DNA of 64,000 nucleotides. Origin: Lumnitzera littorea. Lineage: Eukaryota > Streptophyta > Magnoliopsida > Myrtales > Combretaceae. The position numbers and the translations under genes were made by a program. The notes beneath the pieces were generated by a model. That model was not told the DNA's origin. It searched no databases and saw only the letters and a program-made list of their open reading frames with translations. The DNA is taken from assembly GCA_024138015.1 (NCBI GenBank), contig JAMXBB010000009.1:89967049-90031048 (forward strand). Direction: 5' to 3'. Positions 47,709-59,399 of this stretch are shown here, one piece after another. Each line of letters opens with the position of its first letter. The stretch's first letter is position 1.

Positions 47709-48619
47709 TGGTGTACCTAGGAGCTTAATTATTACTAGGACTTATCGTAACAAATCTGAACTAACTAGGTCCTTCGAAATATTGAAGAAAATGGAAGGAA
47801 ATGGTCTATAAATGAATTGGAGTAGTTGACGTGAAGCTACTTGGAGGATATGACAAACCAGCGGCTTGACACTTCACTTGATATGACGTACAAGTTAACA
47901 ACAAGGTCCACCCACCATTAATCTTGAGCTACTTGGTAAAATTAGATAAGAGTGTATGAAAAATGAACTTGAAGAGGGTTGTCTCATAAGAATAAAATAT
48001 TCAAATTCTAAATGTCCAGTTATCTACGACTAACAAGAGAAAGGGACTATTTATAGCAAGTCTCTAAGGCAGCATTATAAATAAAAAAATTACAAGAGAG
48101 TACGTATAGAAAGGGGATTCCTAGTAGATACGAAAAAGGGTAAAAGGGACAAAAGACAAAAGACAAAAATGGAAAAGAAGTACAATGCTGGATGTAGTGG
48201 ATAGGTGGTAGTACAACATTGGTCCCGTATGAATATTCTCTAAGCACAGCAAGTGAGAGGGAACAAGGTGTTGTCACAATAAAGGGGTCAGGATGCGAGA
48301 GATGGTAGCATGCTAAGAAAAGAAAAAAAAAAACTACTTAGCCGATAAGTGAGTCTCTCGTTACTCAACAAAAACCTCTCGATAACAGTTAGTCGGATTA
48401 CTTGGCACAGGGTACTTGGCAAGGGAATGGTCGGCATCATCATTACCGAGTGTTTAGATCATCATATGATAATGTAGGGAGCTTGGGGAGTTCAGCTACC
48501 TTCCTTCAGTGTAAACTTTCTTGTGATCAACAGGTTGCCAAGAGAGGATTCTTCGGGTGAGGGATTAGAGTCCTCGGAGCCATGCATGAGTAATGGGACC
48601 ATTGGTCAGCAGTTCATCA
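47709..48619 (-). repeat. 5' LTR of gypsy C (911 bp)
   Basis: Partner of 42151-42996. Starts TGATGAACTG and ends TACACCA on the minus strand. A minus-strand TATA box (CTATAAATAG) lies near 48047-48056. Confidence 0.94.
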
Positions 48620-48624
48620 CTATG

Positions 48625-51340
48625 GTTAATTGTTTGATCTTATATTATCATCACATCTATAATTATTGATTTATATAATCTTATTAATGTTTTGTTCACA
48701 TTTTAATAAACTCTATACATCTCATGTTAAGTACGATGTTTACCACTTCCATCTTTTAAAAAGGTATGCTTATTCCCTTAAATATCTAGGTAATGTGATT
48801 ATTAGAAAAGAATATTTTATTTACATAAAAAAATGTTTTGTACAATACTTCAAAAAAAATTAATCAACAATAATAATAGTTAAAGAACCATTTAAGGAAA
48901 AAAAAAATTGGTCAAAAATAACTAGCATCATTTGAAAGATTTAAGCAATTGCTTTTGAAAAAAGAGGGTCAAGTTTGTTTTATATTTCAAAAAAATAGTT
49001 ACATTGAAATTCATAAGGGAAAAAGAAAAAAAACTACAAGTTTTATATGGTACCCTATACTTTGTATAATCTAAAGGATACGGGGTACAAGATGGTTTCG
49101 GGGTACAAGATGGTTTCAGGGTACTACAGGATAGGGAAAGGGTAGCAAAATTTCGAAACCTATACCCATAAGGTAAGGTATAGGATAGGTAAGGCTCCAT
49201 ACCCTACTCACTCTATTCCCACTCACCCCTAACTAGTGTGTTATATTTATTGAATGGCAAATCTGTACTTCAAGATATGATTTCAACTATAGTTAAATCT
49301 TTTTGTTAAGACATGATTTTTACTTATATAACTTTTACAATAGCAAGCACTCTAATTTAGCCTTAAAAGGTATGAATCACCTATTTAAATAATTTACAAA
49401 CTAAAACAACTTTCCATAATTTATATTTATATCATTTCCACCATCTATTCATCCATATCCATACTTTCTATTATTCATACTTATTTAAAACCTACAATTC
49501 AAAAAACAATACACAAATGCATCTAAGTGTTATAGCAACAATTTAGTAAATTTCATTCATTTTTCTAAAATAACCAATAAAATAAAATACATCTAAGAAT
49601 AGAAATAATGATATAAAAAGTTCAATTTATTTTTAATTAAGTTTGTCTCGATACATATTGTGTATAATATACATGGAAGTCATATAGATTAAAGACTCCA
49701 TCCAGTTACATGAGCTTATGATAATAAGGTAAGACTTACGTACATTGAAATAAAGAATGCTCTAGATTGACATTAGTAGGTTAGTTCACGTGTAGCTATA
49801 CTATCCCCTAGAGTACATCTTTGAATTGGAAAAGAACTCTCATTACCTCAACACTGTTTTCATATCTCATCTAAGGAAGTCAATCAATGAATTATATATG
49901 CATTCAATAGTGCAATGTATGAATAAAAAATCAAGAAGGAAAAAAATGAAGGTAAATAGAAGTAAAAATATAATATGTACATAATCTATAGCTTAGCATA
50001 GCACTTGTCCAATAATCCCTTTATTTATAACCAAATAAGTATTAGATTCATTTTCCTTACAACAAATAACGTATAAACCTAACTTACCAATTGAAAAATG
50101 ACTCTAAATTTTATTCAAATCCTATAAGTATGAAATACATAATAACAATCACCATCTCCATCTTATCTATATCTATGATGCCTAAAATTTTACTTTTTCT
50201 TTTCTTCACTTTACTTTATATTTAACCTAATTCACTTAATATAAACTAGTTGACCAGAATTAAGAAAAATATATTTTCTTTTAAAAATTCTTTTGAAAAA
50301 TGTTTTAAGGTTGTTACTAACTAAAGTTGATAAAAAAATTATTAAAAAAATTAAAAATTGAAATAATTCTGACTAAGATAGTGGTCAAACTGAAGATGAA
50401 AAAACTAATAGTATATTTAGGAAGAAGGGAAAATTATGAAAAAAAGAAATAAAAGTAAAGAAATGGAGCAAAAAGAAAGTACAAGAAATGTTTTTGCTTA
50501 GATAAGAATGGAGCCGAAATGAAAGAATTAGAAGAGGAAGTTCATTATTTATATTTTCTTATATGTTAAGGTACAAAATAGTCCTTGAAATTCAAAGTTG
50601 CTTTTCATTAAGGGGAACCTTAGTAATTTAAATGATTTTTATTTTCTTTAAGCATGAAAAGTGACTTTTGTTGGTCCTTTCAACTCCATTTTACCCTTTT
50701 TACCGTGCTATTTAAAAAGAGAAAGGAAAAATTTCCCTTCAAATTGTTCATTTTCCAATTCTTTCCTCTATTCAAAACATAATATAAGGATCTAAAGACG
50801 TTAGAATTGAAAGCTAAAAGTTACCAAGTAAAATTTTTCACAATAAAATGCTTATTATTATTTTTCCAAAATTTGGCTACCAAAAATAAAAAATCTTACA
50901 AGAAAAACATAAAATAAACTACTTCTTTTTTTTATTTTAAAATGTTTTCATTATTTTTAGGGTCATTTCATATATAACTACCTATGTACTGTTTAAGGGA
51001 TATGGTTGCTGTAAATTCCCTTTTCAAAACTCTTTTAATAGTATTTTTAATTTTTAATTTTTAATTTTTTGTGAACTTTTATGATTTTTGAATTTTTATT
51101 CCTTTTCATATTTGGAAAATAAATTTTATTAAGAATTTTAAGAAAATGCTTATTGAAATCTTAACTTAAAGAAACCTCCTTTTTACATGAAATCCTAATT
51201 TAATGAAAACATTAATTATGAAAACCTTTTTTTTAATCAAAACCAAAATTTTAACTTTAAAAGATATAATGTTAATCAAAAGCTCTAATTTTACTTTTTT
51301 ATCACAATTTGTTTTAAAAACCTTAATATTAGATGTTAAC
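48625..51340. other. AT-rich region without recognisable gene
   Basis: No domain on either strand. A GGGTA-rich segment (49020-49230) ends in CACTCACCCCTAA, which looks like one end of an hAT-like or similar element, but no partner end was found. Confidence 0.45.
49081..49116. repeat. 18-bp tandem duplication
   Basis: Two perfect copies of CGGGGTACAAGATGGTTT, followed by a partial third. Confidence 0.9.
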
Positions 51341-51344
51341 CTTA

Positions 51345-51438
51345 TTTTTTTTTTTTTTCAACTATGGGGGATAGGAGATTTAAACCCTAGTTTATCCTAA
51401 TGGGAAACTAGTGATAATGCCACTAAGTTATAACGGCT
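51345..51438 (-). mobile_element. tRNA-derived SINE (minus)
   Basis: On the minus strand: an A-box-like ACTTAGTGGCATTATC, a middle CTAGTTTCCCATTAGG and a B-box-like AGGGTTTAAATCTCC, ending in an A-run (T-run at 51345-51358). It shares the box spacing and the TAGTTTCCCATTA word with the SINE at 51636. Possible imperfect flanking duplication TTAACCTTA / TTAACACCTTA. These short elements borrow LINE machinery. Confidence 0.72.
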
Positions 51439-51635
51439 TTAACACCTTAATTTGTTAAGAAGCCTTAATTTTATTCCAAAAGAACCTAAACTTGATTAGA
51501 AGAAAAAAGGAGGGAGAGATTGAAAAAAAAAAACCTTAACTTTCACTTTGGTTAGCATAATTAAAATAAAAAAACTCTCTCTCCCCCAACTTAAAAAGTA
51601 TGTCTTTCAACCCCCTTAACTATGACAAATTGGCT

Positions 51636-51756
51636 ACCAAGGCCTTTGTAGCTTAGTAGCATCGCTATTAGTTTCCCATTAAAATAGATCAATATTCAAA
51701 TCCTCCCCTTTCCCCAAAGTTGTGTAACTTAGTTGCCCAACAAAAAAAAAAAAAAA
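51636..51756 (+). mobile_element. tRNA-derived SINE (plus) with 18-bp target duplication
   Basis: A-box TGTAGCTTAGTAGCATCGC, B-box ATATTCAAATCCTCC and a long A tail. It is flanked by AACTATGACAAATTGGCT at 51618-51635 and 51757-51774, a perfect 18-bp duplication of the kind made by LINE-type integration. A third, partial copy of the flank (AACTATGACAAATT) follows at 51797-51810 after a TAAA-rich spacer. Confidence 0.88.
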
Positions 51757-52219
51757 AACTATGACAAATTGGCTTGGCTAAAAAAATAAATAAATAAACT
51801 ATGACAAATTTGCACAAATAAAGGATATAAAGTATTTTTGTTAAAAAAAGAAATATGTGCCATGCACATGACCTTAATCTTAGTGAAAACCCAAAATTAG
51901 CCCTTTCTTCCTCTCTTAGTAGTATATAACCCTAACATATCGTTTTTAGAGGAGTTTTATACCTCATTAGGCCTCTTTTCAAAAAAATATTACGAAAAGG
52001 GGCTAAGATGGAAAGATAGTCCCTATTCCTTTTTTTTTTTTTTTATTGAAGGCATGTGCTACGTTAATTTAAGTGAATAGGGATTGCAATTTTTGTAATT
52101 AAAAAATTAAAAATTATTGAAGGCATTACATTATCAATTAAAAATTTTTTCAAGAAGGATTGTACATTCACTAAATAGCAAGCACGCCTTCCACACCCAC
52201 CCCTCAATCGCCCCAAAAA

Positions 52220-52228
52220 TATAAATAC
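52220..52228 (+). promoter_or_regulatory. TATA box, likely promoter of the mudrA gene
   Basis: TATAAATAC followed about 30 bp later by a CA/CT-rich stretch with TCTCTCATT, a usual plant promoter arrangement. It lies about 0.6 kb before the first transposase-like codons. No direct evidence of transcription. Confidence 0.45.
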
Positions 52229-52849
52229 CCCTAATTCCATGCCAAGCCCTCATTTTAGTATCCACCACTTTCTAAAATCTCTCTCATTCCCTTATTTGTG
52301 CTCTCCAATTGATAACATCACCAACTACACTTTCACAACTTTGTTTTCCCTACCAATCGATAAGGAAAATTATTTATGTTCCTACATTTTTTTTTAATAC
52401 GCAAATTTTATTTTTTTTGGTAATTAATATAGATTGTAACATGTTAATGTAAGATGTTTATATTTAGCATGGTGTCAATGTATTAGTTTTCAATTAGATT
52501 TCCTATGAAGGTAACGTAGGAAAATAGAAATGTTACCCGTGAAATGAAGATTATTTCACTTGTATGTTGGTTAAGTGATCGTGCATATATATAAAGTGCC
52601 TGATGAAATGCTCACAAAGAGGTGAAATTATGTGGGTATTACATCTTTTGTAAACTCATTATTGTCAAAGCAGTAAATTTCATGGTCAAGTATTTGTGGG
52701 CTTAACTTATTTTTTAGTTGCTGGATTAATAGGTTGAGAATAACTGATTATGTGAAAATTATTGTGTTTGCAAGTAGTAAAATTGTGAATGGTAGTACAG
52801 TTTCATAATATGATAGAGAGTTGGAGAAAAAGTTGATGATGAGAAAGGA

Positions 52850-55800
52850 TTCAAACTTTAATCACTTCTACATGTAGATCTATAGGATAATCAGAATTGA
52901 ACCTACTAAAGTTAAGCTCATATACTAGTATCATTGTTATTATTAAGGAGGAGTTTCATATACTCTGATAGCCATAAGAGATGATGATAATGTTAAAAAC
53001 TTTATTGAAATGGTTGAAACATTTGTAGAAGACCAAATATAGGAGATATTAATTAGGAGTGCTGGTCAACCAAGTTCACAGACCAAATAGAACACTTTTT
53101 AGGGGAACACTTCCAACTACCCACCACTACAGATATAACTAACTCCAAATGATTTTCCAATGTATGAAGGAAATGAAACTCTTTCGACGGATGAACCTAC
53201 CTCTAAAGAGACGATGTGAACATAGATATCAATGAAGAGGTAATTAATGCAAATGTTGGGCCAATTTTACAAGATGAATTGGGCTACATTCTTAACGAAG
53301 AGTCGATTCCCATAAGACTTAACGGTGAAGATTAGGGGGATCGTTTGGGAGTTGAGTTGGGGGTAGAAGAACAAGGTATGGAAGTAGAAAACATGGTAGA
53401 TATTATAGTCGATTGGGAGTTTATACTCAACAATGTCCTACCGGTACCTTAATTCCAAACATTTCAAAGAATATAGATGCCTTCACATCCTAACCAGCTT
53501 AGCATGGCTACATCGATAGTAAGAAATCTGGTTCTATACATGAACATTAATGAGAGCAATGGTTACATCACCTTTTAGGAGGACATGAAAGTAGAGAATA
53601 GTAACCAAGTAAACAACGTGGATTTTTTTGTAGGCTAATGCTTTAGCATAAAGGACGAGCTCATCGATACAATGAAAATGTACCACATCGAGCACCATTG
53701 TGACTACATAATTGATGAATCCAAGCCACATGTCTAGGTTATATACTACATGGAGAAGGATAACAGGTGCAAGTGGAGGCCATAAGCATCATATGAGAGG
53801 TTAATGGGCTTATTTGTCATCACTATTCTTGTGGATCCATACATATGTCAATCCCATTATAATGTAAGACCATCGGCAAATTGATAACAAACTTATGGCC
53901 AATTGCTTTGTTAACAATGTCAAAGAGAATCCAGACATGAAGGTAGCAAACTCTTAGGCAAACATCTTAAACATGCTCGAATATAATGTGACAAGGGAGA
54001 GAGTATGAGATGATAAGAGAAAGACTATGGAGATGATATATGGCAATTAGGAAAAACATATAATGAGCTTTCTATCCTAATGAATGTAATCAAGATAACC
54101 AATCCAAGGACAAAAGTAATATGGGAGTGGCATGGATCTAATGAACTTGGAGTTTCAATAATGTAGTGGGTCTTCTGGATTTTCAAGCTATACGTACATG
54201 CCTTCAAATACTGTCATCCTTAGTTTGTATAGATGTCACATTTTTATATGGAAACTATGGTCATAAATTGCTGATTGCTTGTTCTATGGATGACAATAAT
54301 TGTATTGTGCCATTAGCCTTTATGTTGGTTAACAAGGAGTCCGAAGAGACTTAAGAGGATGGTTTTTGAGAAGATTGAAGCAATTTATGGTAGGTGGTTA
54401 GGAGGAGACTATTTACCTTATTTCATGTAGACGCTTTATTTTTGTCCCACATTTTATTTTTCAGAATTTTTAAGATAAGGTAAAGGGTCTAAAATTAGGA
54501 AAAGGCACAAAAAAATAAGAAATTAAGAAAAAAAAATAAAAAAATTTAGGGAAAAACAAAAAAAAATGTTCAACAAATGGAAAATTTAAGAAATTACAAA
54601 AAATAAGGAAATTTTAGAAAAAAAATAAAAAAGAAAAAGAAAAATAATCACATAAAAAATTTAAAAAATTGAAAAGAAAATAGAGAATCTAGGAAATATA
54701 AATAAATAATAATTTTAGATAGTATAAATTTTTTAATTTAAATCAAGTTTAGAATAATGGCGTTAGGCTTGAGCTTAGATTTAAATCTAACCTAAGCAGA
54801 TCTTGTCTATATATGCAATTTAATTGTATATATAAATAAGGTACAGGTTAATGACTTAACGGATAAATACTTAAATATTGCATTAGGTTTGGTTGGAGGT
54901 CTTAGGTTCAAATCTCATCAAAGGCATAAGAATGCCTTTTACTTTTATTTTTTCCACACATAATGTACCGTCACATATCAAGAGATCATTGGGCCACATG
55001 TTTGGTCATAATATGTGGCACTTTATAATTGGCCTTGACAACACATTTTTCCCTTCTTCTTCTCCTCTTTCCTTTTCTTTCCCTCTCTTTCTCACTCAAA
55101 AACAAGAAACGAACCATACACAGCCCACATTCTCTCTCTTGATCAGACCTACTGTACCATAGCTAACTACACCACCTGCATAACACCGATCACATCGACA
55201 CCAGCCACACCAACTTGACACCTACACACAAATAGGAAACACCCTTCACCATCGAGCAACCACATAAGTATTACGTAACTAACCTACCTTTACAACCAGT
55301 TCAAATAAAAAGTTAAACCCTATACATGTGACCTTGCTATGATTTGTAACAGCCCACAAACCATAGCATGATACACAGCAGCCCTCCACACTCTAATTTC
55401 ACCGTGGGCTTAGCTTAACTCGACACTCACTGTACAACCTACATCAACTTCCACCATCTCTTAGCAACCGATACCACTTGAGCAACGCACGATACACGTA
55501 GATCCACTATTGAACTTCAACTACCCCTCCCCTTCTTTCGATCACACCTAGATTTGAAACACCACTCCAACCTCCCACACATGACACATCCCTTTCCTAA
55601 ACCTACTATACATCCTCACCGACCGCAACAGCCCTCTATCTAACCTAAAACCATAACTATAACGCCACTTAAACATGCATGACCACCACATTTGATACAA
55701 CTAACAACGAACTTGCTACCTAGACGACCTTCGATCGAGCTAAAATCACCACTCAACGTACCATCCACCATCGCCCAAGTGCCAACCACCACTAAACTTC

Positions 55801-57990
55801 CTCCGTTGGCCATGGCACTCCTCCAAACCCCCCTAAGCCCAATCTAATTTACACAAAAACGTTGTCCCTTGCTCAATTAGGTACGCAAATCCACCTTAGG
55901 TGCTTTCGTGAGTAGTTGCTACACATAACTTAGTGACCCAACCCAACCCCTAGCCAACTCGAACCAAACTAACTTGATCTAGAGCCCTAGTTCAACCTGC
56001 CCACTTCTAGCTCCTTTAGTTCGATCTCCATTGTTGCTTTGTGCTATTTTATTTTATTTTATTTATTTATTGTAAATGTAAATATAAATGTAATTAAAAA
56101 AAAAGGAAAAAGAGAAAACAAAAGAAAAAGGAAAAAGAAAAAAAAAGGAGGAAAAAAAAGAAGAAAAAAGGAAGAAATACTTAGTTTTATTTTTATTTAT
56201 TTTCATGTTTTGACCAAGAAAAAAAATAAATAAAAATAAGAAGTAAATAAATAAATAATAATGAAATAATAAAGTTATTTTATCACTTAGAAAACCAATT
56301 TTCAAAAAAAAATAAAAAATAAATCAATCATTTTCCAAACTAAGGCACTTTAGAATTTCCAAAAATAAAACCCTAATAAGGACCCTTAGAAAATTTCCTT
56401 AATTAGCATCAAACCGATTAAAAACATAAACCCAATCTTTTTTCAAAAATTAAAATCAACTCACTCACTAAACTTTTCATAAACAAACTATGAAGATCTG
56501 ATCTTGAATAGTGGATATATATGCACCCGTACATACGGAGCAACTCAAAATATAGAAAATTTTCTTTTTCCATCTTCTATAAATAATTAATCACTTTATC
56601 TTTTTTATAGAATTAAATTAAGTTACATGTAGATAGATTTCATTATAAGGATATATTGAAAGGTAAATTTAAATTCAGAGAGATTGAAAGTGGTACCGTT
56701 TAAGGTTTAAAAAATTAGTCCCCAGACTCGAGTCTTTAGTTTTCAAAAATCGTTTTAATAAAAAAATCGGTTTTATCGAAAGATCAATGACGAAGTTATA
56801 ATCAATCCACCTAATTAGTTATAACTTAACTCTTTTTTTCAACTCCAGTCTGGTGATGACTCTAAAACATTTTCAAAGTTAAAAATACCGGTTTTCTTTA
56901 AACTCTAGTTAAGGGTCAGTATTAAATAAGTAGGGTTTAACATTAATCGGTTTAAAGAGGACTTATTTATAAAAATTGGGAGAAAAAACAAGGCTCAACA
57001 TTTTAGATAAGCAATCCAGGATTGAGAGTTCACTTGGTAAAGAAGATGTTTGATGGAAGCCACCATTTGCGGTTTGGAGGTGGAGCACATGACATGTTGC
57101 CAACAACTTCAATACAACTTACAAGAATTAGTCGTGTAAGAAACTGGTAACAGCTGCAACCATGCAAGCATAACCTAGGAAATTTGAGTAGTTGATGGAA
57201 CAGATGTGGCAAGTAAAGGAAGACGTACCGTCACAATTCTTACTCATTAACATATGGCAATGGACATAGGCTCATGATGGTTGTTACCAATTTAGGTATA
57301 TGACTTCAAACATTGTTGAGATTTACAATGCCTTATTAAAAGGTTTTAGAAGATTGCCACTTACTATACTTATGAGGAAAATAATCTACAATTGCATCAA
57401 CTATTAAGAAAAAAGAATCGATGAAGTAAAGAAAGGAATGGTCGTGGGGAAGGTATTCATGAATTATGTTGCAAAGAAGCCTAATACGTGCACTAAGAGA
57501 GCACCTACTCATACCATCAGGAGATATAGCTGGGAGAACGAGATATGAGAAGTAAAGACCAACTGAGGGCAGGAACCAAATGATATGATGAAGCGAGGTA
57601 GCCAAACGTACATTGTAGACAGAAATTAGAAGATTTATTCATGTAAGAAGTGGCAAATCTATAGAATCTCGTGTTTCCATGCAATTAGAGTGTTGAATTC
57701 CATATGAGTCACCACTACCAGTTATGTTGGGGAATGGTATGAGAGGTCCCATTAGTTAGATGTATACAACAGATATTTTTTTCCAATAAGCAATGAGTTA
57801 GATTAGCCCAGTTTGGATTACCCATTCCTTAAACCTAACAAATATTTAAAACGTGGCTTGGGAAAACTAAGAAAGAAGAGATACCATATGGAGTTGGACT
57901 TGAGGAAGCCTATCAAGAAGACGAGATGCAATGCTTGTCAGATGGAAGGCTACAATAGGAAGAGGTTTCTATAACTTAATAAGGGTAGTA
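52850..57990 (+). pseudogene. MULE transposase (mudrA type), split by a solo LTR
   Basis: N-terminal part: IRDDDNVKNFIEMVETFVED near 52970-53030. MuDR domain: SIKDELIDTMKMYHIEHHCD, then KDNRCKWRP, about 53620-53800. Catalytic region: LYGNYGHKLLIACSMDDNN, then PLAFMLVNKES, 54230-54350. The family LISDRH-type motif is cut by the solo LTR; joined, it reads LISDK. After 57005 come WKPPFAVWRWST, HVANNFNTTYK, then MTSNIVEIYNALLKGFRRLP (about 57300-57350). The zinc knuckle/SWIM end is RCNACQMEGYNRKRF (57927-57971). Stops and a few frameshifts throughout. The family cuts and inserts Mutator DNA. Confidence 0.85.
54426..57000 (+). mobile_element. solo LTR (2,575 bp) related to element D
   Basis: Starts TGTAGACGC and ends GGCTCAACA, like the LTRs of element D. 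Flanks TTTCA (54421-54425) and TTTTA (57001-57005) are a 5-bp duplication with one mismatch. No primer site follows and no internal region is present, so the element was reduced to one LTR by LTR-LTR recombination. It contains a polypurine-rich stretch (56096-56180) and a CA/CC-rich stretch (55140-55900). The transposase reading frame continues across it when it is removed. Confidence 0.84.
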
Positions 57991-58092
57991 TAGACCATTG
58001 CATATCATGTGTTTTCTTATAGTAGAATATATCATGTTATTTTCTTGTAACACATCTAACTAACTTGTCTTCTTTGTCTTATTTTGTAGAGT

Positions 58093-58485
58093 AAATGGAG
58101 CTGGGGTTGATAAACCCTTTAGTGTTACATAGATAAGTCGAACATTGATCGTAGGATGTATGGGAGTTTCAGGTATGTTGCAATGCGTTTTGCCTTAACA
58201 AAGCTTACAGTTTAATACTTTTTTTTAACAACGAGATATACATTGTCTATTCATACAAGGATTGGATCATATTATAGTACGTCGACATGAGGTGGTCTTG
58301 CAAAAGGATATAGATGAGATGCCACTAGACGACCGCATGATCCCATACTTAGAGCAGGCAAGTTTCCTTATGATGTCATGATTACCTTTCATCCAAATTG
58401 ACCATCATCTCATCACCATGTTAATGGAGCATTGGAGGCATAAGGCTGATACCTTCTACATGGCTCATGGAGAGATGACCATCAT
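58093..58485 (+). pseudogene. plant mobile domain (PMD) gene, 5' part
   Basis: Starts MELGLINPLVLHR at 58093, right after an acceptor-like TTTTGTAG. An intron seems to lie at about 58173-58260. Then come QKDIDEMPLDDRMIPYLEQA, a stop, LPFIQIDHHLITMLMEHWR and TFYMAHGEMTI. This follows the PMD N-terminal pattern (Q-x-DHHLITALVERW...HGEMTITLQD). PMD genes (MAIN/MAIL family) are found in host genes for meristem maintenance and silencing and also in MULE and gypsy transposons. Its location behind mudrA suggests the transposon version. Cut at 58485 by element I. Confidence 0.82.
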
Positions 58486-58731
58486 TGATAGGATTCTAAG
58501 TATCGACTTGACAACATGCCAAGCTTCGGACTACATGGGAGGCTTGCTCATGAGCTCAATGAGAATGGATGACCTATTTATGTGCTTTATTAGTGTTGAA
58601 TGGCTTGCCTTGCTCTATTGGGTCTGCCATGTTATGCTAAGTACGTCTTACTCTACCCTGACCAAGCCTTCCTATAGACCTATCTATGAATTATGGTGAT
58701 ATTGGAAGATCTAATGTGCTTTGCAAGTTCT
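58486..58731 (+). repeat. inverted U3 end of LTR I
   Basis: Starts TGATAGGATTC like the U3 ends at 59327 and 63123 (read on the minus strand) and stays similar for about 245 bp, ending near GTGCTTTGCAAGTTC. It faces opposite to the LTR next to it, forming long arms of an inverted repeat (58486-58731 against about 59085-59327) with a loop of about 350 bp. A short ORF through 58418-58699 is partly PMD and partly this LTR. Confidence 0.9.
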
Positions 58732-58741
58732 TTCACCATAA

Positions 58742-59327
58742 GGTGGCATAACCAATGAACTCTAATACAGCAAGTCTACCCTTTGCATGGTTGGGCCGAT
58801 CTAGCATGGACATGGTCAACTTGCTTAATATGTCCCGATGCGGTCGAGCTAATATGGAATAACCGGGTAGCTTCGTCATAACCGAGCAGATCTTGGCTAA
58901 ACAGGCTCATCTGAGCAAATTGATCTCAGTAAGTAGAGCAGATGGACAGAACAAGACAATCCTGTTTAGCTTATCAAAGTAGACTTGAAAGAATAGAATA
59001 AAGCCAACCACAGTAGGTCTGAATGGACCAAGTATAGCAAGGTAGACCTAGCAAAGTAGGGCATAAATAGTAGCTTAGGATAGAACTTATAGAGCACATC
59101 GAGTCTTCCAGTATTGCCATAGTTTATGGATGGGTTTATGGGAGGGCTCGGTCAGGGTAAAGCGGGGTATACTTAGCATAATAGGGCAGACCCATTAGAG
59201 TAGGGCAAGCCATTTAGCACTAATAGAGCACATAAATAGGTCATCCATTCGCACGAAGCTCGTAAGCAAGCCTCCCATGTAGTCCTAAGCCTGGCATGTC
59301 ATCGGGTTGATGATTAGAATCCTATCA
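58742..59327 (-). repeat. truncated 3' LTR of element I
   Basis: Matches about 62545-63123 of the 5' LTR. The rest of the LTR, including the TATA box, R and U5 regions, is absent. The exact junction with the inverted piece falls somewhere in 58731-58760. Confidence 0.85.
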
Positions 59328-59340
59328 TTCCCTCCCTCTT
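59328..59340 (-). promoter_or_regulatory. polypurine tract of element I
   Basis: On the minus strand AAGAGGGAGGGAA directly precedes the LTR start TGATAGG. It is a well preserved primer for plus-strand synthesis and confirms that 59327 is a genuine U3 start. Confidence 0.85.
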
Positions 59341-59399
59341 GGAAGAGTTTCGACTTGAAACTTGGCAGTTAGCGGTTCCAAATCCCTCTAAGGTCAAAC

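Larger units (their letters stand above)
42151..48619 (-). mobile_element. Ty3/gypsy LTR retrotransposon C, full length, inactive (6.47 kb)
   Basis: Both LTRs are present (42151-42996 and 47709-48619) with TG...CA ends. The primer site for initiator Met tRNA is at 47689-47699. Gag, CCHC knuckle, protease, RT, RNase H and integrase are in gypsy order. A perfect 5-bp target duplication CTATG is at 42146-42150 and 48620-48624. Every reading frame is interrupted. LTR divergence is clear but lower than that of element D. The interrupted host sequence has no recognisable gene. Confidence 0.95.

Noticed and set aside
49020..49231. possible hAT-like end (complement of TTAGGGGTGAGTGGG)
   Set aside because: No partner terminus or target duplication found, so no element can be defined.
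51636..51710. tRNA gene, from the A- and B-box-like words
   Set aside because: It cannot form a tRNA cloverleaf from what I see. The A tail and 18-bp target duplication show a SINE.
55140..55900. CA/CC-rich, cDNA-like stretch suggesting a captured gene
   Set aside because: No open frame or domain; it has the same position and character as the CA-rich part downstream of the TATA box in the LTRs of element D.
58418..58699. apparent 93-residue protein
   Set aside because: It is a chimera: the first part is the PMD gene and from 58486 it reads through the inverted LTR piece of element I.
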